A DNA stretch of 64,000 nt from assembly GCF_000005505.3 (NCBI RefSeq), contig NC_016134.3, forward strand, positions 26,053,584 to 26,117,583, read 5' to 3'. The translations under genes were made by a program, and so were the position numbers. Within the stretch, counting starts at the first letter, position 1. Each line of letters starts with the position of its first letter. The notes below the pieces were generated by a model that was not told where the DNA came from, did not search any database, and worked only from the letters and a program-made list of their open reading frames with translations. The stretch comes from Brachypodium distachyon. Its lineage: Eukaryota; Streptophyta; Magnoliopsida; Poales; Poaceae. Positions 11,893-21,911 of this stretch are shown here, piece after piece.

Positions 11893-14805
11893 CTAGGTAC
11901 GAAGAGGCCCAGAGACGGCGTCACGACCAGCGTTTGGGTCTTTGTGTTTCAAAGACAGGTTTGCAAACTGTGAATCAAGATCTCTACTGTTACTACGAGC
12001 AAGAGCAGAAGGCTGTGGCTGCTGCTGCTGCTGCTGCTGCTGCTGATAGAGCGACCTGAGACGACCAATTTCCCGCTCAAACATCTCCTGTTGAACTGCA
12101 ATATTGGAGGGATAATGGTCAGAACATTTTACTATTATTTCATATCAGAACAACAATCTCAAAGCTAGTACTCAGCTTTCAGTAAAGCAATTCATTACCC
12201 CCATCGAACTGAATCTTTCACAGAAGATGTCCAAAGCATCTCATAATTCAGCTTCATCGCTAAGACAGCAATCACTCAACTTCGTTTGGGAAGTAAGCTC
12301 CTTAGATTATCAATAAGTTTCTTACGTAGCATTCACTACTTTAAGTAAAGCAGCTACGGCATGTTAATAACATACACAAACCTTCTGAAATACGACAAGG
12401 GGCATGTTGACACATGGTACTGTATAAGACATATACGTTAATATACAGAAGTTTAACTTAACTGTCGTGAAATTAGATCATAGAACTTGTGCTTGGAGAA
12501 TCTTCAATGTTATTGTTTCCACCAGTCTTATCCATTTGTATGATGTGTACAATTGTCAAGGCAATATGGACTATCTATATTCTCTGCAAATCTTTGCTAA
12601 GGTCCACAATTCCACATGCAGCTGACTAAGACCAAGCAGCAACCTTGGCTTGGAAAAGGAGCAGGTAGTTTGGTTTCTATCCCCAATCCTTGGAAAAGTA
12701 GCAGGTGGTTTGGTTTCTATCTTTTAAATATTCCAGTTTCCTTAGGCCTTTGACATATACAACAAATGTTGGTGTGTCGATTGAGTTGCTTAAAAGTTAA
12801 AGTTAGATACTGAACTTTTGTGAGGATAATCGTAGATCTCTTCGGAATTTAAGTGCTCTCTATATTTAACAGTAGTTTACATTTGTTCCATTCAGAAGAC
12901 GTTACATTTGAAAATTCTAAGATTATTTATGCACGAACCTACTACTTCAGAAATACATGTTATAGGTTGGTTCTCTTCAAAGGAATAATGCCCCAATACT
13001 TTTTTCACTATAAATATCAATATGGTGTCTCTAAAGCTAACTGAAGAGTTGTACTTGAATGTATCTCAGTGAAACTTGATGTAATTGCAAAAAAATGACT
13101 GTTTGATTGAGCGCACAAAATACGAGCATACTTACCGCGTTTAATAACTTGCTCCTTAGCTATACTTTCCAGTCTTTGTTTCAAGGCTTTATTTTCCAAG
13201 TCTAGCATCATATTCTGTTGAGTAAGAAACTCCATTTCAGCAGACACTTCTATCCCTTCTGACTGCATTGCATTAATGAGGTGGGATCATTTTCTGTCTG
13301 TCAAATATAACAATGAATTGTTGAACAGAAAGAAAAAAAAACCTTGCCGTGAGCTTACCTGTAATGATTGAACTTTACCCTCAAGCTCCGCAATATACTG
13401 GAGCTTCCGTACGCGAGACCTCTGAGCATATTGCCTGCAAGCCATATGGTTTAAAAAAGATAAGACACATTAAAATAGAAAATGTTGAACCATGACTATT
13501 ACAACTTGCAGACTGGAAATGCTGAAAGGAATGATGTCCTGCGCTAATTTAAATAAAAATCCGATGAACCATACTTCCTAAATTCCAACCAATATATCTA
13601 TGCGATTTATGGACCCCTTGTCTACAAAGAATTTTTGCTAGTTTTATAGACGAGCACGTCTAATTAAAGACTCATGAAGTTGCAAGCCTCAAGGAAAACA
13701 TTCAGAAGCTGTTTTGCACTTATGTTCCAACAGGAGACATCTAATACAATAACCATTCTCTATGCACATACACAGCCAGAAATATTACAGATGCACCACC
13801 ACTAGAGCATGGAATAAGCACATAATTGCACTATGCTATCTGGTGTGACCATAAAATGTGTCATGCAGCTATAAGAAAGAAATATACAGTGACTATAATG
13901 CATGCTTTCTCGCGATGAACTTCAGAATAGCAAAACCAGCAGAGCCTATTCTGATGTTAAAACATAAGCTAACCTACAGCAAAGGGCTGACCCTTTTGTA
14001 TGTGGCCAAAATTACAGTGAATGGATTGCTCTCCTCAGGTTATCGAAATTACCCATTAATGATTATGAAGTGTGAAATTCTAGAACACACACGTGTTGGA
14101 AGTGATAGCATGACTGCAACAGAAATAAACTCACTGTTTAGCGCGCTTGGTGTCCGCATCCGACTGTGGTTGTGCGTGCTTTGGTAGCACACCCTCCTTC
14201 CTTTCTGCCCCAACCTTTTGATCATACCCTCCCTCATCAGGAGCTCTCCTGTCCAAGACATGATCATGATCCCTGAACATATTCGGTGGCCCGTGATGCG
14301 CACCAACCTTCTCCCTCAGCGGCATCGGTGGGCCAGGCCTGTAACCAGCTAAATTAGGCATGCCTTGCTCCCATGGACGGCCTTGCGGCCTTCCATACAA
14401 GCTTGGCTTGGCATAGTACTCCGGCAAGCCGCCCCATGGAGCAGCCTGCCCTCCTCCCCCCATCTCCTCAAAACTGTTGGCATATGCGCCGGAGGCAGCA
14501 CTTCCATCAAACAGCGCAAACGAGTCACTTGACGACCTGCGGTGCCCAGCACGGCGCACCGGTGTCTCAGGCTCTTCAAGCAGGTCGTCGAGCCACGATG
14601 GCTGCTCCTCAATGATGCTCTCAGACGACGTGCGCTGGTGGTGCCCGTGGCCGTGGCCATGCCCAAACCGGTGGTGCGTGGCAGCACCCTGACCTTGTGG
14701 CCGAGCGATCGGGCCGTGGTCGCCGTACGGCGACGCGGCTGTCGGGAACGGGCTGCGCGGTGGCAGCAGCGCCTGCTTCTGGAGCTTAGCGTTGGCCATC
14801 ATCAT
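11893..14805 (-). CDS. bZIP transcription factor, atypical basic region (At1g58110-like)
   Basis: Four coding exons: 14805-14135, 13434-13359, 13262-13136 and 12095-11893. All have GT-AG borders and the phases close to 358 aa. Exon 1 encodes [19 protein letters not shown], then [19 protein letters not shown] and a Ser-rich [11 protein letters not shown] block; these mark the plant group with At1g58110. The basic region plus zipper begins in exon 2 ([18 protein letters not shown]), with leucine heptads through exon 3 and a coiled coil in exon 4 ([14 protein letters not shown]). A polyglutamine run and a C-terminal [10 protein letters not shown] follow. The Asn of the usual N-x7-R motif aligns with Lys, so binding to standard ACGT sites may be weak or altered; this is known for a few plant bZIPs. 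Three ATGs are possible (14805, 14802, 14799); the first after the leader intron is chosen. Expected role: nuclear DNA-binding dimer. Confidence 0.9.
12018..12045 (-). repeat. CAG-type trinucleotide run encoding polyglutamine in the bZIP protein
   Basis: About nine CTG units on the + strand are read as CAG/Gln on the gene strand, giving nine consecutive Gln followed by PQP. The run lies just after the last coiled-coil segment, so it is a C-terminal length-variable tract. Confidence 0.9.
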
Positions 14806-15440
14806 TCCGTCGACCAAACTGCACACAGCAAACAAAGAGCTCATCTGTAACGAAACTCAAGATTTGAACAAATTCAACACTAAACTAACACGAGCAAGCA
14901 CCGAATCGAGATGGCCCGATTCACATCTCTACCCACAGATCTCAGGAACCGCTATTGCCGAATATACTAGGCGTGTGTTCTTCCACGGCGAATTCGCTTC
15001 GAAGATTCGATTTTGCATCCGACCGCAAGTATGCCAATTGAAGTATTGTACTACTACCAGTAAGCGGTCAAGATCCGAGCTACGCATCAGACGAACGAAC
15101 TGGAAGCCGTAAATTGGAAGAAGTAACGCAACAGCGAGGAACGAACCAAATCGAAACAGCACAGGACGAATTGACGCGGATCAAGAACACGATGAGCAAG
15201 CGGGACCAGGAGTTAGAGAAAGGAACGACCAGAAAACCCCAAGAAATACTTACCAATTCGGTCGCAGTTCTTCCAATTACCCCCCACCCAGCTTGCTGCA
15301 GTCAACCCCTCGTACGAATCCACGACTACTCCGATTATTCGGAGCTAATCTTCCGGGGGATTAGAGCTCTGTGAAGTGGAGAGAGCGGAAGAGGGGGGAG
15401 AAGGAGGAAGACGAAGACGAGGACGAGACCCCGAATGGAG
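14806..15440 (-). other. bZIP 5' UTR with leader intron
   Basis: A strong donor (GAATTG then GTAAGT) lies at 15258. An acceptor with a pyrimidine-rich tract (TTTGTTTGCTGTGTGCAG) ends at 14819. Removing 15258-14819 joins a GC/GA-rich leader exon to the exon carrying the start codon. The acceptor choice matters: an upstream AG near 14845 would add an in-frame ATG and 13 residues. The transcription start near 15440 is an estimate from the TATA-like box. Confidence 0.6.
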
Positions 15441-15466
15441 AAATCGTGTTCTGAGGGGAGGAAAAA

Positions 15467-15477
15467 CAATTAAATAG
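15467..15477 (-). promoter_or_regulatory. TATA-like box of the bZIP promoter
   Basis: On the gene strand the sequence reads CACTATTTAATTG. It lies about 210 bases upstream of the leader-intron donor and immediately before a CT-rich stretch suitable for a start site. No other TATA-like motif lies between it and the leader exon. Confidence 0.35.
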
Positions 15478-16664
15478 TGCGCGTCAGTTAGTACTCCAAC
15501 AGCGACAAAAATTGTTGTATAGATAAATTCTGGTTAATTACCAGCCGTTGATTTGGTGATCTAACGGTAGCGAGAATTATTTTTCTAGTATTAAACGCTA
15601 GGGAAGAACAATGCTTCGGGTACCCATGGGTTTGCCCATGTAAAAAATACAGTAACGTTTACCATTTCTGGGAGAGAAAATTTCACATATGCAAGTGACT
15701 CAAACTCACAACCGTAAAAGAGATACGTCATGCCTATTGGAATGAAAGATGTCCAGAGAAATTCAATGGGATTGAGTTTATGCAAAAGAGAAGGAAAAAA
15801 GAATCCAAGTAGCTAATGCATTGCTACTATAACTTGGCAATTTCAGGGAACAATTGAATTGATGGACAAACTTTGGAGAAAAATAGATCATTTTGCATGG
15901 CATTAGCAAAATAGTATTAAGTGAGAATGACTCAAAAATTAATGGAGGAAATAATGGTGGCCATGAGCTAGCATTAGCAAGTTGGCGCATGTGGGGGGAA
16001 CAGCATGGATGGAGTTGTTTAAGGGCAGCCCATATTGGGTTGGGGCTTTTAGTGGGGGCAAACTGAGAAAACAACTCATGCCCACCAGCACCAGCAGGAG
16101 GACAGCTCGGTAGGGATCCATCCAGCTGCGACCACACCACCATTTGTGGTGGATGGTGTCTTGCTGTTTTTATTCTCTTCTCTCTCTTGGATTGCAATTT
16201 TATTTTATTTTTGAATTTGGCTTGCCTGCAGAAAAAAGTGGTGGCATCATGGTAAATATGTTACAACTGTTCGGTGGTTTAGGATTTAATTCTTTGTTTC
16301 TAGGAAATCAATGCCTTAAACTGTTCTATTTCCATAGCCCTCATACTCTAAATTAGGTTATTATTACTGTAGAGAGTAATAAGAGGTAATGAGTACAATT
16401 AAGAGGTTATAAGAGGCTAAAGGATGGTACCACAGCCAATAGATGAATTATTATGAATTTTTTTTGAACGTTGAATTATTATGAAATTGGTGGATTAAAG
16501 ATTTTGAAGGGCTCAAATCGAAAGCATCCAGTCACTTACTTATTTCTTACTACGAGATAAACTTAATATTTTTTGGAAACGGAAATAAACTTAATACTGG
16601 CTACGACATGTGCTTGACAGCATTTGCTTATTTTTCTACACTGAATTCTCATTGTCTGACTGTA

Positions 16665-16689
16665 GTTTTGTTTTGTTTTGTTTTGTTTT
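16665..16689. repeat. (GTTTT)n microsatellite
   Basis: Five successive GTTTT units in an AT-rich intergenic setting. Confidence 0.9.
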
Positions 16690-16849
16690 AGGGTTTTTCA
16701 ATTAAGAGGCTATAAGTATATAAGAGGCATTGACCTGAATTTTTTTATGGCTTGCAAGAGAATGTCGTCAATTTCTTGTGATTTTCTTAAATGATATAAA
16801 TTAGAGGCATGGTGCACAAGCACAAGGACAAGAACACATTAGTTTCAAG

Positions 16850-17165
16850 GTCTGCATCTCGCTTTATGTATTAAAATCATGAGCTTGAAAGAGCTCAGGA
16901 CACTAGCAACTGTTCCTGGTCCCAGTGGTTCCCCTGCTTTTTGGGTGACCTTATCTGTAGGGAAGTGAGGCAGCCGGCCAAGCAAATCATCGTTGCTTCG
17001 ACTGCTCCTGCTCGAGAGTGTTTTATAAGTTAAGCGGTAAGAATTGCGCGATTGCAATCCGACAGTATATAGATATATAATTTTTATAAAATAAGACATC
17101 AAAGTGTGACTTTTAAGAATCGAACTCTGGTGGGCTGCTAGCACGTCTGGCTAGCTGACCACCCA
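16850..17165 (-). mobile_element. tRNA-derived SINE-like head
   Basis: On the - strand the segment starts GGGTGGTCAGCTAGCCAGA and carries AGAGTTCGATTC about 35 bases later, resembling the A and B boxes of an RNA polymerase III promoter in tRNA-derived SINEs. The 3' part is not tRNA-like. No clear poly(A/T) tail or target-site duplication was found, so the 3' border is uncertain and this could be a degenerate copy. Confidence 0.35.
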
Positions 17166-18341
17166 AGTTATGCTTGGTTCTCCCTGCTGGAGAGTCTCAT
17201 GCGTATACGTGTTAATTTTAATGACTTTAGAAACTAGAAGCTTATTACTAGCTGTGAACATGTGATATATGGTTCATAGCTCTGGCACTGCCTATTGAAT
17301 TGTCAAGTATTGCAAGTTTCTATCAGCTCCTAGGCAAGAAAGGAAAAGTCAGACAACTATATAACTGTTCGAAGAGATATTTCAAATAAAAAAACTGTCC
17401 CGAGAGAGAATTTGTAGCATATGCTACTAGACATTATCCTGCTTGATTCCAGCCAATATCAACAAAAGGACAACCTGTCCGGTTGGAGGTCACAATTGAG
17501 GTCATCAAGGCCACAATGCAGTCACAAAATCTTCAGAACTAACTCATCATCAGAATTTTCAGAATTGGCACAGTACGATCATTTCCTAAAACAACTCTGC
17601 AAGATAAGAATTTTATTGACTGTCGAGGACCGGATAGGTTACGCTTGCGCAAATTTAACCAAAAACCATGCTACCTAGGAACCACTGTGAGTTACAGATC
17701 ACGTAATTTTAAAAATTATTGTATCTATACAATGATCTGTACACATTTTTGCCTGAAAACAAATACCAGCAAGGGTTGTGGAGAGTCCCTTTCGAGATGG
17801 TTGGTTTGGAGCACTCAAATCTGGCGTCAAGTCTCACTCCCAGTGACACTGATGCCGTTTTCAGCACTTCCAGCTTGTGTTTTCTTGGTCTTGGATAACC
17901 ACTCCACGAGCTTCACACAATCTGAACTGGACAGCGTAGTGGCTGTACATGCTCGTCTGATGAACCATACATGCTTTGTTTCTAGGATGTCCATTCTTGC
18001 TTGGTCCGCAGCTGGTTATGTGCGTCAGCACTGAAAAAAATGTGTAGACTACTTTTGAATTGTTCATATTTGCACACACGCATACACACACTAGTGCGTG
18101 TTATAGAATCTTTGTGACATACAAAAATTTATTATATATCGATTTCCTTCAGTTATATATGTATGTTATGAGGATAGACCATCCAAAAGTATAAAAGATT
18201 CAGATTTTTTTGACAACATTTATACGACATGTCTTCTATGCCTGAAAACTTCTGTGCAAATTGGATTGACAGCTTAAGAAGAATAAAAGAAGAAGACAAA
18301 TTAGACTATGAATAGTGTTGACGTGATACTCTTCACTTTAT

Positions 18342-18903
18342 ATTTCAAATAGAGTAAAATACACCATTAGTCCATGAATTCGGCAAAAATGAACACTTTA
18401 GTCTACAAATTCAAAAAACGCACACTTAAACCCCTAAATTGGGACTACTGTGTCACTTTAGTCCAAAAACGGTTTGACGAGGCTTAATCCCACCACGTGG
18501 CCGCCACGTCGGCTTCGGTGACCCCTTCACCGGCATTCTCTCATCAAAATTGAGCATTTTGGGCTTGATAGCAACCTTAGGCGAGGCGGCGGCTGCAACG
18601 ACGTGGTTCTCAGGGCCCTACGATCCCCGTCTGGGCGCGGCCGCCTTGCCCCTCACGAGCAGCTCGGGCATGGTGATTTTGCGGAAAAAAAATCTTAAGA
18701 AAATCGAGTAGAAGCCTGCAGTCCTAGCGGAAGCTGACGTGGTGGCCACATGGCGTATTTAAGTCTCGACGAACCGTTTTTGGACTAAAGTGACACAGTA
18801 GTCCCAATTTAGGGGTTTTAGTGTGCGCTTTCCGAGTTCGTGGACTAAAGTGTTCATTTTTGCCGAGTTCATGAACCAGTGATGTATTTTACTCTTTGAA
18901 ATT
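18342..18903. mobile_element. Non-autonomous long-TIR DNA element with GC-rich core (MULE- or foldback-like)
   Basis: The two ends are inverted repeats of roughly 170-180 bp. The left end runs ATTTCAAATAGAGTAAAAT and on through 18515. The right end is its complement from about 18728 to 18903. Identity is high over blocks such as GGCAAAAATGAACACTTTAG. The 210-bp centre is much richer in GC and resembles a captured exon piece; the minus strand there has a short open frame starting ATGCCCGAGCTGC. No transposase is present. No convincing target-site duplication flanks the ends, so the superfamily (Mutator or foldback) is an inference from TIR length. Confidence 0.6.
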
Positions 18904-19492
18904 GGTACAATCCACGGTTTGATTTGTTCTTTTGTTTTATGAAGGCGTGGCCGAATTGGGATTTAAAATTTTACAACATGATAGATGTGGATTATATGCC
19001 ATGAATTGTATCTTTATTCTTTACAACTGTTAGATATGCTAGATTTCTACGAATTCCAAGAATGCAAAAATAGTCAAACAAGCCATTATTTACACAACCT
19101 AAATGCTGCCCATTTAGCCCAGTGATTCAATATACATAATGATTCGACTGGGCTTTTGGCCACTGCGGGGACTATATTGTTTGTATGCGAAAGATTCAGC
19201 CGGGCTTTTGCCCATGGACCATATTAATTGAACGTAGAAACCAAAGCGAACAACGAATGAATGTATGATTAATCGAAGAGAACACACATGAACCGTGCTT
19301 AATCTACTTAAAAAAACTAACACGCCCTCCTTTTTGAACGGAGGGAGTACCTTATAAAATTTCAAGTATATGTTAGACGTGCATGTGCAGTGGGAATTAT
19401 ACTTTTTACATGCTAGTATTTTTATCAATTAGATAATAACATCATGGTGAGCCTTGCATTTTTCTTCGGTCTTTTTGCTTTTTCTTATATAT
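18904..19492. other. Intergenic AT-rich region
   Basis: No gene or clear repeat is recognised. A short minus-strand open frame at 19114-19428 has no domain. Confidence 0.5.
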
Positions 19493-19659
19493 AAACTCTA
19501 TAAAGTTGAAGCCCACTAAGTGTAGTTAATTTAGCAAGTTGCACATGTAGTCTATCCACATCAGCATTTCATATAATTTCTAATTTTTAATTTACCTCAG
19601 CATTATTGGTACAGTACTATATCTTTTCTTTTAATCCTATCCCCTTTTATCGTACTCAT

Positions 19660-20985
19660 TGAAAGGGCATTTCGATCCCTAATGAGTTTTGGTGTTAATG
19701 ACAACATAACTTGTGGACTAATCGTGCGCCAAGTGTTTTCAGATTTGATAAATAGTGTTGTGACACGTTTCATCGCTCTCAAAAAGGAAAGAAGCGTATA
19801 AGGATTTACGGCTTTTTATTTTATTGAGTCGTAGGAAAATCCGTATTATAAAGAGGGAGTCCATTTGGGAAAGCTTTGGGTGAATCAACTTCACGTACAC
19901 AAATCTACTAGATTGCACCCACATAAAGCCTAAACCCACTTTTGAGTTGAGAGTTGTCGTTATCCTGCTTTGGCTGTCAGACTTTTCCAGTGATAGCCGG
20001 TACTACCGCCTAATTAGCCGGAGGTTCCGGTGGGCGGAAGTTCCGCCCTGGTGCCGGTCTGGTACTGAAACGCTACCGGAATCCTACTGCGTAAAGCGGT
20101 AGGAGGCCGGTAGCAGGGCGGAAGTTCTACCCCCTAGAACTTCCGGTCCACTACCGGTCTGGTACCGGGGTTACTGAAATGTGTCCTAACGGCTGGATTT
20201 CGATGGGGTATAAAAAGGGCTTCGTCCCCAACGGGTTTTTTGCCCGAGCACACCCAGTTCATCCCCATTCTCTCACTCAAGAACACCAAGAGCTTCAAAT
20301 CTCGAGATCTCTCTCCCTAGTGCATCCCCCAAGCCAATACTTTGAGGAAGGGTTGAGAAGAGCTCGATCTAGGGTTTCACCAAATCAAAAGTTGATTCCC
20401 CTCGTTTTCCTTGGTGGATTTTGTTACTCTTGGGATTTTGGTATCCCTAGCCGGAAGGTGTCTCTTCAAGCACTTCAATCTTGTGAGGAGGTGTTTGAGG
20501 ATTTGGGAAGGAGCCTCCAATTTAGTTGTGGATTCGTGCCCTTCTCCTTGTTTGTAAAGGTTCGGCGTTCGCCTCAAGGAAACCATTAGTGGAACTCACC
20601 TCGCCTTTGTGGTGTTGTGAGAGCTCATCCCACCTTTGTGGTGTGGTGAGTTGGAGAATAGAGTGAGCCTTCGTGGCGTCTCTCCCTTTATGGTAGAGCA
20701 CTCCTCCAAACGGAGACGTACACCGATCCCAATAGGTGGAACTCCGGTGAAATCTTCGTCTTCCCGTGTGGTATCATGCTTGCCCCCTTTACTTACTTGT
20801 TTTACTTCATTTTCTATACTTTGCTTCGGCTATTGCACTTCATACTAGGCTTGCATTCCTTCTAGAGAATTTAGTGGACCCTAAGATTAAGTGTTTGTAT
20901 CTTTCAAGAAAAGAAAAAAGAAAAGTTAAAATTTGTTAGTCGCCTATTCACCCACCCCCCTCTAGTCGACCATACCGATCTTTCA
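19660..20985 (+). repeat. 5' LTR of the Sirevirus element (1326 bp)
   Basis: Starts TGAAAGG, ends GATCTTTCA, and is followed by the PBS. The last 207 bp match the 3' LTR remnant at 32751-32955. It contains clusters of CCGGTACTACCGC-like partly palindromic motifs between about 19995 and 20165, a hallmark style of Sirevirus LTRs. Confidence 0.92.
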
Positions 20986-20986
20986 A

Positions 20987-21000
20987 TTGGTATCAGAGCC
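20987..21000 (+). other. Primer-binding site of the Sirevirus element (initiator tRNA-Met)
   Basis: TTGGTATCAGAGCC one base after the LTR end is the standard complement to the 3' end of plant initiator tRNA-Met used by copia elements. Confidence 0.92.
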
Positions 21001-21036
21001 TCATCTCTTAATTAGGGATTTACCACTCTTAAGAAT

Positions 21037-21911
21037 ATGGCCGGCGATGATGGGGAACCCACCGTGAAACCCCAAGAAATCGAGGTGATAGATGATAATG
21101 CTCCACTAACTTTTAAATCCATCAAATTGCTTTTGGATAGCATGCAAAAAGTTATTCTAGATAGTGTGGACAAAAAGATTAGTGAGCACCTACCTAACAA
21201 AGCATCTTCTTCTTCTACCGAATCCTTCCATGCCAAGTCACCAAGTGCGGTGGATTTGACTAAGGAAGATTCGGATGCCGAAGCCCGTAACAAGACTAAG
21301 GCTATAGAAGACAGTGCTTCTAAATCTCAAGGTAGGGGTGGCTATGGGTTGTATAGTGAGGTGGCTCCACCACCTCAATATAATCATCGCCACCATAATT
21401 TGCCACCTATGTACAACCAAGGTGATCCCCCCATGCTAAGATCCACTAACTACGTTGATTAGTTTCATTCCATTAAGACTCACTTTAAGAGCACATCAAC
21501 GGAGTTATGGAGAATTGTTGATGAAGGTTACTTTGTTTATGATCCAAAGAACATGTCGCCAAGAGAGTATGTGGACAATCAACTCAATGAGCATGCAATT
21601 GGAATACTCCTAAAGGCTCTACCCTTAGAGTATAGAACCTATGTCCGTGGAGTTGATTCCGCTAGAGATGCTTGGAAGCTCATTGGTGATTACTTTGACA
21701 ATAATGAGAGTGTCAAGAAGTCAAAGTTTGAAGTGGTCATCAATGAATGCAAGAATTTCTTATGAAGGATGAAGAGGTTTCAGATGAGCTATATAGGAGA
21801 GTCATCACTCTTGGAGCCAAGATGAAGGACCATGGAAGTCGTGACATCAATGATGAATGGATCAAGCGTCTATTCATAGAAGCCATCTCCCCACACCGAG
21901 AGGTTCATGCC
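21037..21911 (+). pseudogene. Sirevirus gag, N-terminal part, interrupted by a solo LTR
   Basis: Starts MAGDDGEPTVKPQ at 21037 with an acidic coiled-coil-like N-terminus. A TAG at 21460-21462 and a frameshift near 21760 break it. The UBN2-type capsid core is recognisable (KALPLEYRTYVRG, AWKLIGDYFDNNE, EEVSDELYRRVITLGA). The frame is cut by the insertion at 21912; gag similarity resumes after 25057 in the same order. Confidence 0.8.

Larger units (their letters stand above)
15480..18341. other. Intergenic region upstream of the bZIP gene
   Basis: No supported gene. It holds the bZIP distal promoter, a (TTTTG)n run at 16665-16689, and a SINE-like segment at 16850-17165. The open frames (for example 15778-16197 on the - strand and 17645-18034 on the + strand) lack recognisable domains. 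Confidence 0.6.

Noticed and set aside
14349..14850. Overlapping + and - frames over bZIP exon 1
   Set aside because: GC-rich shadows of the bZIP coding exon.
17100..17165. tRNA gene on the - strand
   Set aside because: B-box-like sequence is present but no cloverleaf or acceptor stem can be folded; called SINE-like instead.
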